DNA of 64,000 bases from an uncultured Collinsella sp. (lineage in GTDB: Bacteria > Actinomycetota > Coriobacteriia > Coriobacteriales > Coriobacteriaceae): assembly GCA_934654775.1 (NCBI GenBank), contig CAKUGR010000012.1, forward strand, positions 1 to 64,000. Direction: 5' to 3'. The translations under genes were made by a program, and so were the position numbers. The notes below the pieces were generated by a model that saw only the letters and a list, made by a program, of their open reading frames with translations, ran no database searches and was not told where the DNA came from. This document shows positions 52,465 to 61,588 of the stretch, one piece after another. Position 1 is the stretch's first letter. Each line of letters begins with the position of its first letter.

Positions 52465-53592
52465 TTAACGTACGATGGTGGTATCGGAAGTTAACGGAGC
52501 CTTGCCCAGCACCAGGATGTTCTCGGGCGTGCCGCGAAGCTCGGTGTTGGTGGGGACCACGTTGTTCTTGTCCAGAATGGCGTTCTCGACGCGGGCGCCG
52601 CTCTTGATGATGCAGCTCTGGTTGATGATCGAGTTGGTCACCGAAGCGCCTTCCTCGACCACAACGCCGCGCGACAGGATCGAGTTGCGCACGGTGCCCT
52701 TGATGATGCAGCCGGCCGAGATGATCGAGTTGCACGCATGGCTGCCGGTCGCATAGCGCGAAGGCGGCACGTCGTGAGCCTTGGTCAGGATCGGGCGCTC
52801 GGGGTCAAAGAGCTGGTCGGCCACGGTCTGGTCGAGCAGGTCCATGCTGCGGCGATACAGCGACTTCTCGCTAAACACGCCCACGACCTCGCCCTTGTAC
52901 TCGTAGCTGCACACGTCGATGTTGCCAAAGTCGCCCTGGAGTGCCTCGAGCAGGTCCAGATAGTCGGCGGCCTGGTAGTGGTCGATAATCTCGAGCAGCG
53001 TCTCGCGGTTGACGATGCAGCAGTCCATGGAGGCGTTGTCGCCGTACACGACGCCGGCGCTTACGCCCGTCAGGCGGCCGTTCTCGTTAATCTCGAGCTT
53101 GGTCTCGTCATCGACATTGCGCGTGGCCTTGCAGTACACCACGGTCATCTGGGCGCCGGAGTTCTCGTGCGCCTCGATGATGGTGTTGAGGTCCATGTTA
53201 AAGATGATGTTGGTGCCCATCATCACGACATAGGGCTTCTCCGAGCGCTGGAACAGCGTCTTGTTGGAGATGATGTCGCGCAGCAGGAAGCGCATGCCGC
53301 CCTTGGTGGTGCCATACGCGTTGCCGGGCACCATGAACAGGCCGCCCTTCTTGCGGTCCAGGCCCCAGTCCTTACCCGAGCCCACGTGGTCGATCAGCGA
53401 ACGGTAGTTACCCGGCATGACGACGCCGACGGTCTTGATGCCGGCATTCATCATGTTGGAAAGCGGAAAGTCGATCAGACGGTAGCGGCCCAAAAACGGA
53501 ACGGACGCGATGGGGCGGTCCTTGAGCAGGACGCTGCCGTAGGACGAAGAGTAGTTAGCGGTGATATAACCGATGGCCTTGCGATTGATCAT
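52465..53592 (-). CDS. glgD: Glucose-1-phosphate adenylyltransferase, GlgD-type regulatory subunit
   Basis: A 375-residue nucleotidyltransferase-like protein with a left-handed beta-helix C-terminal domain (hexapeptide-like GTVRNSILSRGVVVEEGA). It lacks the LAGGxGxRL nucleotide motif of GlgC (the matching stretch reads ITANYSSSYGSVLL), the mark of GlgD. It probably forms a heterotetramer with GlgC and modulates its activity. The ATG at 53592 follows GGGGGA and lies 4 bases after the glgC stop. Confidence 0.93.
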   Translation of the reverse strand: MINRKAIGYITANYSSSYGSVLLKDRPIASVPFLGRYRLIDFPLSNMMNAGIKTVGVVMPGNYRSLIDHVGSGKDWGLDRKKGGLFMVPGNAYGTTKGGMRFLLRDIISNKTLFQRSEKPYVVMMGTNIIFNMDLNTIIEAHENSGAQMTVVYCKATRNVDDETKLEINENGRLTGVSAGVVYGDNASMDCCIVNRETLLEIIDHYQAADYLDLLEALQGDFGNIDVCSYEYKGEVVGVFSEKSLYRRSMDLLDQTVADQLFDPERPILTKAHDVPPSRYATGSHACNSIISAGCIIKGTVRNSILSRGVVVEEGASVTNSIINQSCIIKSGARVENAILDKNNVVPTNTELRGTPENILVLGKAPLTSDTTIVR

Positions 53593-53596
53593 CGGA

Positions 53597-54745
53597 TCAT
53601 TCCCCCTTCCCGATAACGACGTCATTTCCAACGACGGCCGTATCCTTGGTGGTATCGACAGAGCCGAGCTTCACGCCCTCTTCGACCGTGGAGTTCTCGC
53701 CCAAAATAGCGCGGCAGATGTGCGCGCCGCTCTTAACGTGCGCACCCGGCAGCAGCACGGAGTCCTCGACCACGGCGCGCTCCTCGATGATGACATCGGT
53801 CGAAAGGATCGAGTGGCGAGCGGTGCCGTAGATTTTGCAGCCGTTGGAGACCAGGCAGTCGTCCAGGCGGCCGTCCGGTCCAATGTAGTGCGGCGGACGC
53901 GTGGTGATGTTGGACATGATGGGGAAGTGCTTGTCGAACAGGTCGAACTCGGGGTTGTTGCCCAGCAGGTCCATCGAGGTCTCGTGGAAGCTGGCGATGG
54001 TGCCGACGTCCTTCCAAAAGCCGTGGAACTCGTAGCTGTACAGGCGCTTGTTCTCGCCGAGCAGCTTGGGGATGATGTCCTTACCAAAGTCGTGGCTCGA
54101 GCGCTGGTCCAGAGCATCCTCCTCGAGCGCCTCGATCAGAACATCGGCCGAGAAGATGTAGATGCCCATGGACGCGAGGTTCGAATCGGGCTTATCGGGC
54201 TTCTCGGTAAACTTGGTAATGCGGCCGTCCTCGGGGTCGGTGGTCAGGATGCCAAAGCGGCTGGCCTCCTCCCACGGCACGGGCATAACGCTCACCGTGA
54301 GGTCGGCGTTGTTCTCAATGTGCGTCTTGAGCATCTTGCGGTAGTCCATGCGATACAGGTGATCGCCCGAAAGAATCAGGACGTACTTGGGGTCGTTGGC
54401 CTTGATGTAGTCGAGGTTCTGTGTAATGGCGTCGGCCGTGCCCGCATACCAGGCGCCGCCGGTCTGCGTCTCGTACGGCGGCAGGATCGACACGCCGCCG
54501 TCACGGCTGTCCAGATCCCACGCCTCGCCGGAGCCCACGTAGGCATGCAGCAGGTAGGGACGGTACTGCGTCAGAACGCCCACCGTGTCGATGCCCGAGT
54601 TGGAGCAGTTGGACAGCGAAAAGTCGATAATGCGGAACTTGCCACCAAAGCTAACCGCCGGCTTAGCGATCTTTTGGGTGAGTGCCCCCAATCGGCTGCC
54701 CTGTCCTCCTGCGAGGAGCATCGCGATGCATTCTTTCTTACTCAT
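53597..54745 (-). CDS. glgC: Glucose-1-phosphate adenylyltransferase, catalytic subunit
   Basis: A 382-residue enzyme that makes ADP-glucose, the committed step of glycogen synthesis. It has [14 protein letters not shown] (about residue 9), [15 protein letters not shown] (about 26) and the active-site region [12 protein letters not shown] (about 118). The beta-helix domain occupies about 295-382. A ribosome site GAAGGAGAAA lies upstream of the ATG. Followed directly by glgD. Confidence 0.96.
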   Translation of the reverse strand: MSKKECIAMLLAGGQGSRLGALTQKIAKPAVSFGGKFRIIDFSLSNCSNSGIDTVGVLTQYRPYLLHAYVGSGEAWDLDSRDGGVSILPPYETQTGGAWYAGTADAITQNLDYIKANDPKYVLILSGDHLYRMDYRKMLKTHIENNADLTVSVMPVPWEEASRFGILTTDPEDGRITKFTEKPDKPDSNLASMGIYIFSADVLIEALEEDALDQRSSHDFGKDIIPKLLGENKRLYSYEFHGFWKDVGTIASFHETSMDLLGNNPEFDLFDKHFPIMSNITTRPPHYIGPDGRLDDCLVSNGCKIYGTARHSILSTDVIIEERAVVEDSVLLPGAHVKSGAHICRAILGENSTVEEGVKLGSVDTTKDTAVVGNDVVIGKGE

Positions 54746-54851
54746 CGATTTCTCCTTCTGTCATCGATGTTCCTAAACCCATTAGCGACGGGCGCGGCGC
54801 TCGGTCACGCCCGTCGAGTAATGCCGTGCGGCAAAGGGAGCTCGCGCGCCT

Positions 54852-57278
54852 TTACGCGTGCCAGATCTCGTCGCGGTACTCGCGAATGGTACGGTCGCTC
54901 GAGAACCAGCCGGAGGAGGCGGTGTTGAGCAGCGCCTTGCGGTTCCAGGTCTCCTGGTCGCCGTAGCTGTTCGTGAGCTTCTCCCATGCATCCACGTAGC
55001 TGCGGAAATCGGCCATGACCAGGTCGGGGTCGTTGTTGTTCATGAGCTCGTTGTAGATGCTCTCGAAGTTGCCCGAAAGACCCGCAAAGGTGTTGTCCTT
55101 GAGCTCGTCCATCACGCGGCCCAGACGCTCGCGGTCGCCGTTGAGGGTATCCCACGCAAAGTAGCTGTTGGATGCCCAAAGCTGCTCGACCTCGGGAGCG
55201 GTCAGGCCAAAGATGGCCTCGTTCTCGCGGCCGGCCAGGTCGGCGATCTCGATGTTGGCGCCGTCGAGGGTGCCCAGCGTAATGGCGCCGTTCATCATGA
55301 GCTTCATGTTGGACGTGCCCGAGGCCTCCTTGCCGGCTGTGGAGATCTGCTCCGAGATCTCGGCGGCGGGGTAGATGAGCTGGGCGTTGCTTACGCGGAA
55401 GTTGGGGATAAAGCAGACCTTCATGACCTCGTTGACGCGGGCATCGTTGTTGATGACGTCGGCCACGGAGTTAATGAGGCGGATGGTCTCCTTGGCAAAG
55501 GTGTAGCTCGAGGCGGCCTTGCCACTAAAGATGAAGGTCGTCGGCGTCACGTGGAAGTTGGGATCGGCGATGCGACGGTTGTAGATGTCCATCACCTTCA
55601 TGATGTTCATGAGCTGGCGCTTGTAGGCGTGGAAGCGCTTCACCTGAACATCGAAGACGGTGTTGGGGTCGATAACCAGACCGGTCTCGGCCTTAACGTA
55701 GGCGGCCAGACGCTCCTTGTTGGCGCGCTTGGAGGCACCCACGGCCTTCAGGAACTCGCTGTCGTTCTGGAACTCCTTGAGTTTCTCCAGCTCAAAGGCG
55801 TCCTTGAGCCAGCCGTCGCCAATGGCCTCGGTCACGAGCTTGGCGTAGGTGGGGTTGGCCTCGGCAAAGAAGCGACGGTGCGAGATGCCGTTGGTCTTGT
55901 TGTTGAACTTCTCGGGCGTGAGGGCATAGAAGTCCTTGAGCACGATGTTCTTGATGATGTCGGAGTGGATCTTGGCCACGCCGTTGACGCTGTGGCTGCA
56001 GATCACGGACAGGTTGGCCATGCGAATCTCGCCGTCCCACAGGATGGCGGTCTGGCGCAGGCGCTCCTGCCAGCCCTCCTGCGTGGTGTCGAACGACTCG
56101 TGCCAACGACGGCTGATCTCGTCGATAATCTGGTACACGCGGGGGAGGAGCTTGGAGAACGTGCCGATGGGCCACTTCTCCAGAGCCTCGGGCAGGATGG
56201 TGTGGTTGGTGTAGCTCACGACCTGCGTCACGATGTTCCAGGCATCGTCCCACTCGAGCTTCTTCTCGTCGATGAGGATGCGCATGAGCTCGGGGCCGCA
56301 CATGGCGGGGTGGGTGTCGTTGGTGTGGATGGCCACAAACTGCGGCAGCAGCTCCCAGTTCTCGCCGTGCTCCTTCTCAAAGGTGTCGAGCAAGCTGTAG
56401 ATGCCGGCCGAGACAAACAGGTACTCCTGCTTCAGACGCAGCAGACGACCGTGCTCGCCGGCGTCGTTGGGGTAGAGGATGGCGCTGATGGCCTCGGCCT
56501 CGGCGCGCTCGGCATCGGCCAGGGCATAGTCGCCGCGGTTGAAGGCCTCCAGGTCAAAGTGCTCCTCGACCGGCTCAGCAGCCCAAACGCGCAGCTTGTT
56601 GACGGTCTCGCCGGCATAGCCCACCACGGGGATGTCGTAGGGAACAGCCAGGATGTCCTGCGTGTCCACCGTGCGGTAGAACGTGCGGCCGTCCTCCTCA
56701 AAGCCCTCAACGTGACCACCAAACTTAATGGTCACGGCCTTGTCCTGACGGCGGACCTCCCAAGGATAGCCGTGGGTGAGCCACTCGTCGGTGGTCTCCA
56801 CCTGGCTGCCGTTGACGATCTCCTGTTTAAACAGGCCGTAGCGGTAGCGCATGCCGTTGCCGTAGCCGGCAATGCCCTCGGCTGCCATGGAATCCAGGAA
56901 GCACGCGGCCAGACGGCCCAGGCCACCGTTGCCCAGTGCCGGATCGGGCTCCTGGTTCTCGATGACGGACAGGTCGAAGCCCATGTCGTCGAGCGCCTCG
57001 GCGACCATGTCGCGCACGCCAAAGTTGAGCAGGTAGTTGTCGAGCAGGCGGCCGATCAAAAACTCGATCGAGAAGTAGTACACGCGCTTCTTGCCCTCGG
57101 CGGTCACACGGGCGTCGCTCTTGGTGGCGACGGTGCGGGCCTTCTCGGCCACGAGCTTGGCCAGGGCGTTAAAGCGGTCGAGGTCGCTGGCGGCCTCGAC
57201 GCTCTTGCCGCTGATGCTCATGACGGCGTCGCGATAGAGCTCGGTAAACTCCTGCTTGTTGTCGAAGATCTTATTCAT
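54852..57278 (-). CDS. glgP: Glycogen phosphorylase
   Basis: An 808-residue GT35 enzyme of normal length that releases glucose 1-phosphate from glycogen. It has ALGNGGLGRLAACFLDSMA (about 113), HTNDTHPAMCGPEL (about 327) and the PLP-lysine motif EASGTSNMKLMMNG (about 651). Mutual spacing of the active-site blocks is normal. Placed between glgB and glgC, it gives the operon both storage and release functions. GAAAGGAAC-type site precedes the ATG. Confidence 0.97.
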   Translation of the reverse strand: MNKIFDNKQEFTELYRDAVMSISGKSVEAASDLDRFNALAKLVAEKARTVATKSDARVTAEGKKRVYYFSIEFLIGRLLDNYLLNFGVRDMVAEALDDMGFDLSVIENQEPDPALGNGGLGRLAACFLDSMAAEGIAGYGNGMRYRYGLFKQEIVNGSQVETTDEWLTHGYPWEVRRQDKAVTIKFGGHVEGFEEDGRTFYRTVDTQDILAVPYDIPVVGYAGETVNKLRVWAAEPVEEHFDLEAFNRGDYALADAERAEAEAISAILYPNDAGEHGRLLRLKQEYLFVSAGIYSLLDTFEKEHGENWELLPQFVAIHTNDTHPAMCGPELMRILIDEKKLEWDDAWNIVTQVVSYTNHTILPEALEKWPIGTFSKLLPRVYQIIDEISRRWHESFDTTQEGWQERLRQTAILWDGEIRMANLSVICSHSVNGVAKIHSDIIKNIVLKDFYALTPEKFNNKTNGISHRRFFAEANPTYAKLVTEAIGDGWLKDAFELEKLKEFQNDSEFLKAVGASKRANKERLAAYVKAETGLVIDPNTVFDVQVKRFHAYKRQLMNIMKVMDIYNRRIADPNFHVTPTTFIFSGKAASSYTFAKETIRLINSVADVINNDARVNEVMKVCFIPNFRVSNAQLIYPAAEISEQISTAGKEASGTSNMKLMMNGAITLGTLDGANIEIADLAGRENEAIFGLTAPEVEQLWASNSYFAWDTLNGDRERLGRVMDELKDNTFAGLSGNFESIYNELMNNNDPDLVMADFRSYVDAWEKLTNSYGDQETWNRKALLNTASSGWFSSDRTIREYRDEIWHA

Positions 57279-57372
57279 ACGTTCCTTTCCCCCGGGGATG
57301 TTTCTCCCGGAACGGTTATGACTTGTATCCTACGCCCCGTCGGGGCGGGTAATTACAGCTGTAACGGCTTTG

Positions 57373-59655
57373 TTACGCTTCCTTAGCGGTCGACTTAACA
57401 GAAGCTGACCTGGCCTTGGTAGTTGCCTTTTTGGCAGCCGGCTTTTTGGCCGTGGGCTTCGCGGTAGCTTTAGCAGCGGGCTTTGCAGCAGCCTTAGCCT
57501 TGGTCGTCGTAGCCTTCGCCTTAGCGGGAGCCTTCTTGGCCGCAGCAGCCTTGGGCTTCACCGAGGACGTGCGCTTACGCGTAGCCTTCTTGGGCTCCTC
57601 AACCACCGGCGGCTTATAGCTACTGGGCCCGCGGCGCTTAAGCACCACGCCGGCCAGGCCGGGCACCTTAATCTCGATGGAGTCCATCTGCCCGTTCCAG
57701 GGATAGGGCTCGCTCGAGCAGGTGTAAGGCTCTTCTCCGGCATAGCCGCTGCCGCCAAACTCGGGACGGTCGGAATCGAAGATGACCTCCCAGTCGCCCT
57801 CGCGCGGCACGCCCACACGGAAGCTCTCGTAGCTCGCCGGGTCAAAGTTGATCAGGATCACCAGGTCGTCGTCGATGTCCTCGCCCTGGCGCACAAAGCT
57901 CACGATGGACTGCTTGGAGTTGTCCGCGTCGATCCAGGTAAAGCCGTCGTCGGTGTAGCCGCGCTCGTACAGGGCGGGCTCGGCGGTGTACAGGTGGTTG
58001 AGCGCCTTGATAAACGCCTGATGATGACGGTGGGTCTCGTACTCCTCGGTCAGGAACCACTGGATGGACTCGTAGTAGCGCCACTCGATAAACTGGCCGA
58101 TCTCGTTGCCCATAAAGTTGAGCTTGGCACCGGGGTGCGTCATCTGGTAGAAGGCCAGCGTGCGCAGGCCGGCAAACTGGCGCCACCAGTCGCCCGGCAT
58201 GCGGCCGATGAGCGAGCACTTGCCGTGCACGACCTCGTCGTGGCTCAGCGGGCAGATAAAGTTTTCGGTAAAGGCGTACATGATGGAGAACGTAAGCAGG
58301 CCGTGGTTGCCGGGGCGCCACGGAAAATCGGTCTGCATGTAGTGCAGGGTGTCGTTCATCCAGCCCATGTCCCACTTGTAGTGGAAGCCCAGGCCGCCGT
58401 CCTGCGGCGGATAGGTCACGAGCGGCCACGCGGTGGACTCCTCGGCCATCATCATCACGTCGGGATAGTGCGCCTCCACAGCGCAGTTGACCTGACGGAT
58501 AAACGCGCTGGCGTCCAGATCCTCCTCTGTACCGTACTTGTTGAACTTCTTTTGGCCCGGATCGTCGATGCCAAAGTTGAGGTACAGCATGCTGGACACG
58601 CCGTCCATGCGAATGCCGTCCACGTGGAAGTTCTCGAGCCAGTACAGCACGTTGGAGACCAGGAAGGAGCGGACCTCGCCGCGGGCGAAATCGAACTTAT
58701 GCGTGCCCCAGTTGGGGTGGATCTCGTGCTCAAACAGCATGTGGCCGTTAAAGGTGGCAAGGCCGTGGGAGTCGGCGCAAAAACCGCCGGGCACCCAGTC
58801 CATGATCACGCCGATGCCAGCCTCGTGGCACGCATCGATAAAGTGCATGAGCTGCTGCGGGTTGCCGTAGCGCGACGTGGCGGCGTAGTAGCCGGTCGTC
58901 TGGTAGCCCCAGGAGCCATCGAAGGGATGCTCCATCAACGGCATGACCTCAATGTGCGTATAGCCCATGTCGCGCACGTAGTCCACGAGCTCTACCGACA
59001 GGTCGTCGTAGGTGTAGAACTCGCCGCGTTGCGCGGGGAAGGGATCCATGGGGCCGGGGTAGTTGCCGTACTCGTCGGGCTCGCCCTGCGGCGCGTCGCC
59101 GTGGCGCTTCCACGAGCCAATATGCACCTCGTAGATGTTAAGGGGCTGCGACATGTGGTTATGGCTGGCGCGTCGCTTGAGCCATGCGGCATCGTTCCAC
59201 TTATAGCCGTCGAGGGTCCACAATACGCTCGCCGTTCCCGGAGGGCACTCGGCCTTAAAGGCATACGGATCGGCCTTGTAGAGCTTTTCGCCCTCGTTGG
59301 TCTCGATAAGGTACTTATAGAGCTGGCCTTGCTCTGCGCCAGGAATAAAGCCTTCCCAAATAGCGCTCGTATGCATGGGCACCAGCGGGTTGGCTTGTTC
59401 ATCCCAGTCGTTAAATTCGCCAATGACATGGACGCTCTTTACATCGGGCGCCCAAACGCAAAAGCGCCAGCCGCGCGTACGGTTCTGCGTGTCGGGATGC
59501 GCGCCCATCTTTTCCCAGCTGCGCTCCCACATGCCAATGCCAAACAGGTAGACATCGTCCTTGGAGAGCTCCGGTGCGTGCGGGGCGGCCTTACGGGTAG
59601 CGGGCTTTTTGGTTGCTGGCTTTAGCTTTGTATCGCTCACGTTTGATCCCATCAT
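57373..59655 (-). CDS. glgB: 1,4-alpha-glucan branching enzyme with Lys/Ala-rich N- and C-terminal tails
   Basis: A 760-residue GH13 branching enzyme. The CBM48 domain lies at about 60-150 and the catalytic barrel at about 190-560, with EVMPLMEHPFDGSWGYQ, DWVPGGF, GIRMDGVSSM (nucleophile Asp), MAEES (acid Glu) and LSHDEV. Residues about 689-760 (DNA 57376-57591) are a Lys/Ala/Thr-rich, histone-H1-like tail. The N-terminus (KPATKKPATRKAAPH) is also basic. The standard enzyme lacks these. Start is uncertain among ATG 59655, ATG 59652 and a GTG about 15 bases further on (59640). First gene of the glg cluster. Confidence 0.93.
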   Translation of the reverse strand: MMGSNVSDTKLKPATKKPATRKAAPHAPELSKDDVYLFGIGMWERSWEKMGAHPDTQNRTRGWRFCVWAPDVKSVHVIGEFNDWDEQANPLVPMHTSAIWEGFIPGAEQGQLYKYLIETNEGEKLYKADPYAFKAECPPGTASVLWTLDGYKWNDAAWLKRRASHNHMSQPLNIYEVHIGSWKRHGDAPQGEPDEYGNYPGPMDPFPAQRGEFYTYDDLSVELVDYVRDMGYTHIEVMPLMEHPFDGSWGYQTTGYYAATSRYGNPQQLMHFIDACHEAGIGVIMDWVPGGFCADSHGLATFNGHMLFEHEIHPNWGTHKFDFARGEVRSFLVSNVLYWLENFHVDGIRMDGVSSMLYLNFGIDDPGQKKFNKYGTEEDLDASAFIRQVNCAVEAHYPDVMMMAEESTAWPLVTYPPQDGGLGFHYKWDMGWMNDTLHYMQTDFPWRPGNHGLLTFSIMYAFTENFICPLSHDEVVHGKCSLIGRMPGDWWRQFAGLRTLAFYQMTHPGAKLNFMGNEIGQFIEWRYYESIQWFLTEEYETHRHHQAFIKALNHLYTAEPALYERGYTDDGFTWIDADNSKQSIVSFVRQGEDIDDDLVILINFDPASYESFRVGVPREGDWEVIFDSDRPEFGGSGYAGEEPYTCSSEPYPWNGQMDSIEIKVPGLAGVVLKRRGPSSYKPPVVEEPKKATRKRTSSVKPKAAAAKKAPAKAKATTTKAKAAAKPAAKATAKPTAKKPAAKKATTKARSASVKSTAKEA

Positions 59656-59740
59656 GACGCGGCAGCGTGTTGCCTTGGTGACTAAATGCGAAAGGTCCAG
59701 GGCTGCACGAATCGAAGGGACGGCGATAGTTCTATGATTC

Positions 59741-59766
59741 GTTCCACCTCGCGTGCTCGGTGGAAC
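59741..59766. promoter_or_regulatory. GTTCCACC/GGTGGAAC inverted repeat upstream of glgB
   Basis: Perfect 8-bp arms (59741-59748 with 59759-59766) around 10 bases, about 90 bases upstream of glgB. It could be an operator or a leader hairpin. Confidence 0.45.
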
Positions 59767-59876
59767 TTTCGGCAGAAACTACCATAACACCTGTACATTA
59801 CTTTTATGGAGGAAAGTGGTTTTGCGGCGGCTTTTAATCGGTGAGCGCCATGTTTAGACCACTGGCAGAATTGCGA

Positions 59877-59964
59877 TGGTAAAACTCTTGACAGTTTTAC
59901 CAATTAGGGTTTTTAGATTGTTAGTTTGACGTTTGGTAAAACGTTTTTAGCAGGATGTTTACCA
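59877..59964. promoter_or_regulatory. Four LacI-type half-sites and a -35 box upstream of the HAD gene
   Basis: TGGTAAAAC (59877-59885) faces GTTTTACCA (59894-59902), and TGGTAAAACG (59934-59943) faces GTTTACCA (59957-59964). A perfect TTGACA (59888-59893) lies inside the first pair, but the matching -10 box is weak (TTTTAG at 59911-59916). The rest of the 331-base glgB-HAD gap shows only the GTTCCACC repeat. Confidence 0.55.
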
Positions 59965-59986
59965 TTTGACATCGAAAGGTTCGTTT

Positions 59987-60676
59987 ATGTCCCAGACCGC
60001 CGCCCCCAACGTTGCTTTTATTTTCGATTGCGACGGCACGCTGGTTAACAGTACCCCCGTTTGGGCCTATGCCCAGCCCGAGTTATTGCGCCGCCATGGC
60101 ATAGATGTGACAGTCGACGATTTTGCTCAGTTTGAGCACCTGTCGCTCGAGGACGAGTGCCAGGCCTACCACGACACGTGGGGTATTGGCGAAGGCGGCG
60201 AAGATCTGTATCGCGAGCTGAGCGAGATTCTCATCGATGGCTATTCCAAGGTGCCGCCGCGCGAGGGTCTTCTGGCATTTTTGGAGCAGGCGAAGGCGGC
60301 GGGCATTGCCATGTGCGTGGCCACGTCCACGCCGGCCGAACTGGTGCAGTCCGCCCTTGCGGGTGCGGGCCTTGATCGCTATATGGAGTTTATTACCACG
60401 ACGGGCGAGGCGGGACGCTCCAAGCAGTTCCCGGATGTGTACGAGCTGGCGTTACGTCGCCTAGAGGAGCGCCGCGGCTGCAAGTTCGATCGTTCTTGGG
60501 TGTTTGAGGACGCAGTGTTTGGTCTTAAGAGCTCTGGTGCCGCTGGATTTAAACGCGTGGGTATCTATGACCCGCATGGCCGCATGGAGCGCGAAGAGGT
60601 CAGCGCCAACTGCGAGATCTATATCGACAGATATGAGGACTTGGACCTGGCCCGCGTGCTTGCGTTTGAGGGGTAG
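59987..60676 (+). CDS. HAD-superfamily phosphatase (beta-phosphoglucomutase-like)
   Basis: A 229-residue HAD hydrolase. Motif I is FDCDGTLVNS (about residue 12), motif II is ATSTP (about 112), and motif IV is WVFEDAVFGLKSSGAAGF (about 173). A helical cap (about 20-95) is inserted after motif I, as in beta-phosphoglucomutase and sugar-phosphate phosphatases. The operator-like half-sites upstream match those of the GH13-GH77 gene, which hints at a role in sugar-phosphate metabolism. Substrate unproven. GAAAGG 8 bases upstream sets the start. Confidence 0.85.
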   Translation: MSQTAAPNVAFIFDCDGTLVNSTPVWAYAQPELLRRHGIDVTVDDFAQFEHLSLEDECQAYHDTWGIGEGGEDLYRELSEILIDGYSKVPPREGLLAFLEQAKAAGIAMCVATSTPAELVQSALAGAGLDRYMEFITTTGEAGRSKQFPDVYELALRRLEERRGCKFDRSWVFEDAVFGLKSSGAAGFKRVGIYDPHGRMEREEVSANCEIYIDRYEDLDLARVLAFEG

Positions 60677-60685
60677 GCGAGAGCC

Positions 60686-61366
60686 GTGGCTTGCAAAGTA
60701 TTAGTGGTATGTGGCTCGCCGGTGGTGGCGAGCCCCGAGTTGCTGCGCCATCTGGCGGGGGAGTGCGACCACATCGTAGCCGTAGACCGCGGCTTGGACG
60801 CCCTGTTGGGCGCTGGCCTGAGCTGCGACGTCTACGTGGGAGACGCCGATACCGTGAGCGACGAAGGCCGCGCTCTGGTCGATGCCGCTACAATTTTTGA
60901 GGTAGAGCGCCACAACCCCTACAAGGACTACACCGACCTAGCCCTAGCCCTAGACACCATCCGCCGCCGCTGGCCAGCTGCCGAAGTAATAGCAACCTGC
61001 GCCACCGGAGGCCGCCCCGACATGGCCCTGTCCGTCCTGGGCCTGTTGGCGGGCTATACGGACGCCCCCGTCTGGATTGCCGAGGACGAAGTAACGGCCA
61101 GAATCCTGCACCAGAACGAAACCTGGACCATAGAAGACGCAGCTGGCAAAACCTTCTCCATAATCGCAATCGCCCCCAACACAGAGATAAGCGAGCACGG
61201 TTTGGAGTGGGAACTAGACCACAGCCCCCTGGGCCTGTTGACCGACACCGGCATCAGCAACGTCGTCAGGTCTATAGCAACGATTGACGTCCACTCGGGA
61301 GTTGCAATAGCGTATTTGCTCCATCAGGGTTTTATCGGGACGGTGGATAAAAATAATCGCTCGTAG
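60686..61366 (+). CDS. Thiamine pyrophosphokinase
   Basis: A 226-residue TPK-family enzyme that makes thiamine diphosphate. It has VDRGLDALLGAG (about residue 33), the metal motif YVGDADTVSDEG (about 52, usually GDFDS), and HNPYKDYTDLALAL (about 74). The C-terminal substrate-binding domain is a beta-sandwich (about 140-226). The start is a GTG 10 bases after the HAD gene. The second half of the gene uses rare-looking codons (CTA, ATA, GTA) more than its neighbours. Confidence 0.88.
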   Translation: MACKVLVVCGSPVVASPELLRHLAGECDHIVAVDRGLDALLGAGLSCDVYVGDADTVSDEGRALVDAATIFEVERHNPYKDYTDLALALDTIRRRWPAAEVIATCATGGRPDMALSVLGLLAGYTDAPVWIAEDEVTARILHQNETWTIEDAAGKTFSIIAIAPNTEISEHGLEWELDHSPLGLLTDTGISNVVRSIATIDVHSGVAIAYLLHQGFIGTVDKNNRS

Positions 61367-61389
61367 AGTGATTATTTTTGCCCCGTCCC
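61337..61389 (+). terminator. Terminator of the thiamine pyrophosphokinase gene (long palindrome)
   Basis: AAAAATAATC pairs with GATTATTTTT at the tip (loop about CGTAG), and outer GGGACGG (61337-61343) pairs with CCGTCCC (61383-61389). It overlaps the stop codon. The GGGACGG outer arm resembles element E at 26671. Confidence 0.7.
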
Positions 61390-61430
61390 AGGAAAACCCG
61401 TAAGGAGGATAGCCAATTCAAAATTCTCCC

Positions 61431-61459
61431 TTGCATCCCCGAAGATCTTCCCCTATAGT
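61431..61459 (+). promoter_or_regulatory. Promoter of tRNA-Ala
   Basis: TTGCAT (61431-61436) and TATAGT (61454-61459) with exact 17-base spacing, 13 bases before the tRNA. Confidence 0.75.
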
Positions 61460-61472
61460 ATCTCCTCGTCAC

Positions 61473-61548
61473 GGGGGCGTAGCTCAGCTGGGAGAGCGCT
61501 TGACTGGCAGTCAAGAGGTCAGGGGTTCGATCCCCCTCGTCTCCACCA
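61473..61548 (+). tRNA. tRNA-Ala (anticodon GGC)
   Basis: A 76-base cloverleaf with encoded CCA. The anticodon loop CTGGCAG gives GGC (codon GCC). The G3-U70 identity pair is present in the acceptor (GGGGGCG with CGTCTCC). T-arm GGTTCGATCCC-type sequence present. Confidence 0.97.
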
Positions 61549-61557
61549 TGTGAATCC

Positions 61558-61588
61558 AAAAGGCCACCGGCTATCCGGTGGCCTTTTT
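61558..61588 (+). terminator. Terminator of tRNA-Ala
   Basis: AAAGGCCACCGG pairs with CCGGTGGCCTTT around loop CTAT, followed by a T-run. Confidence 0.92.

Noticed and set aside
54858..57386. 842-codon open frame on the plus strand opposite glgP
   Set aside because: Same reason: the minus strand encodes a full glycogen phosphorylase with the PLP motif; the antisense frame has no domain and no ribosome site.
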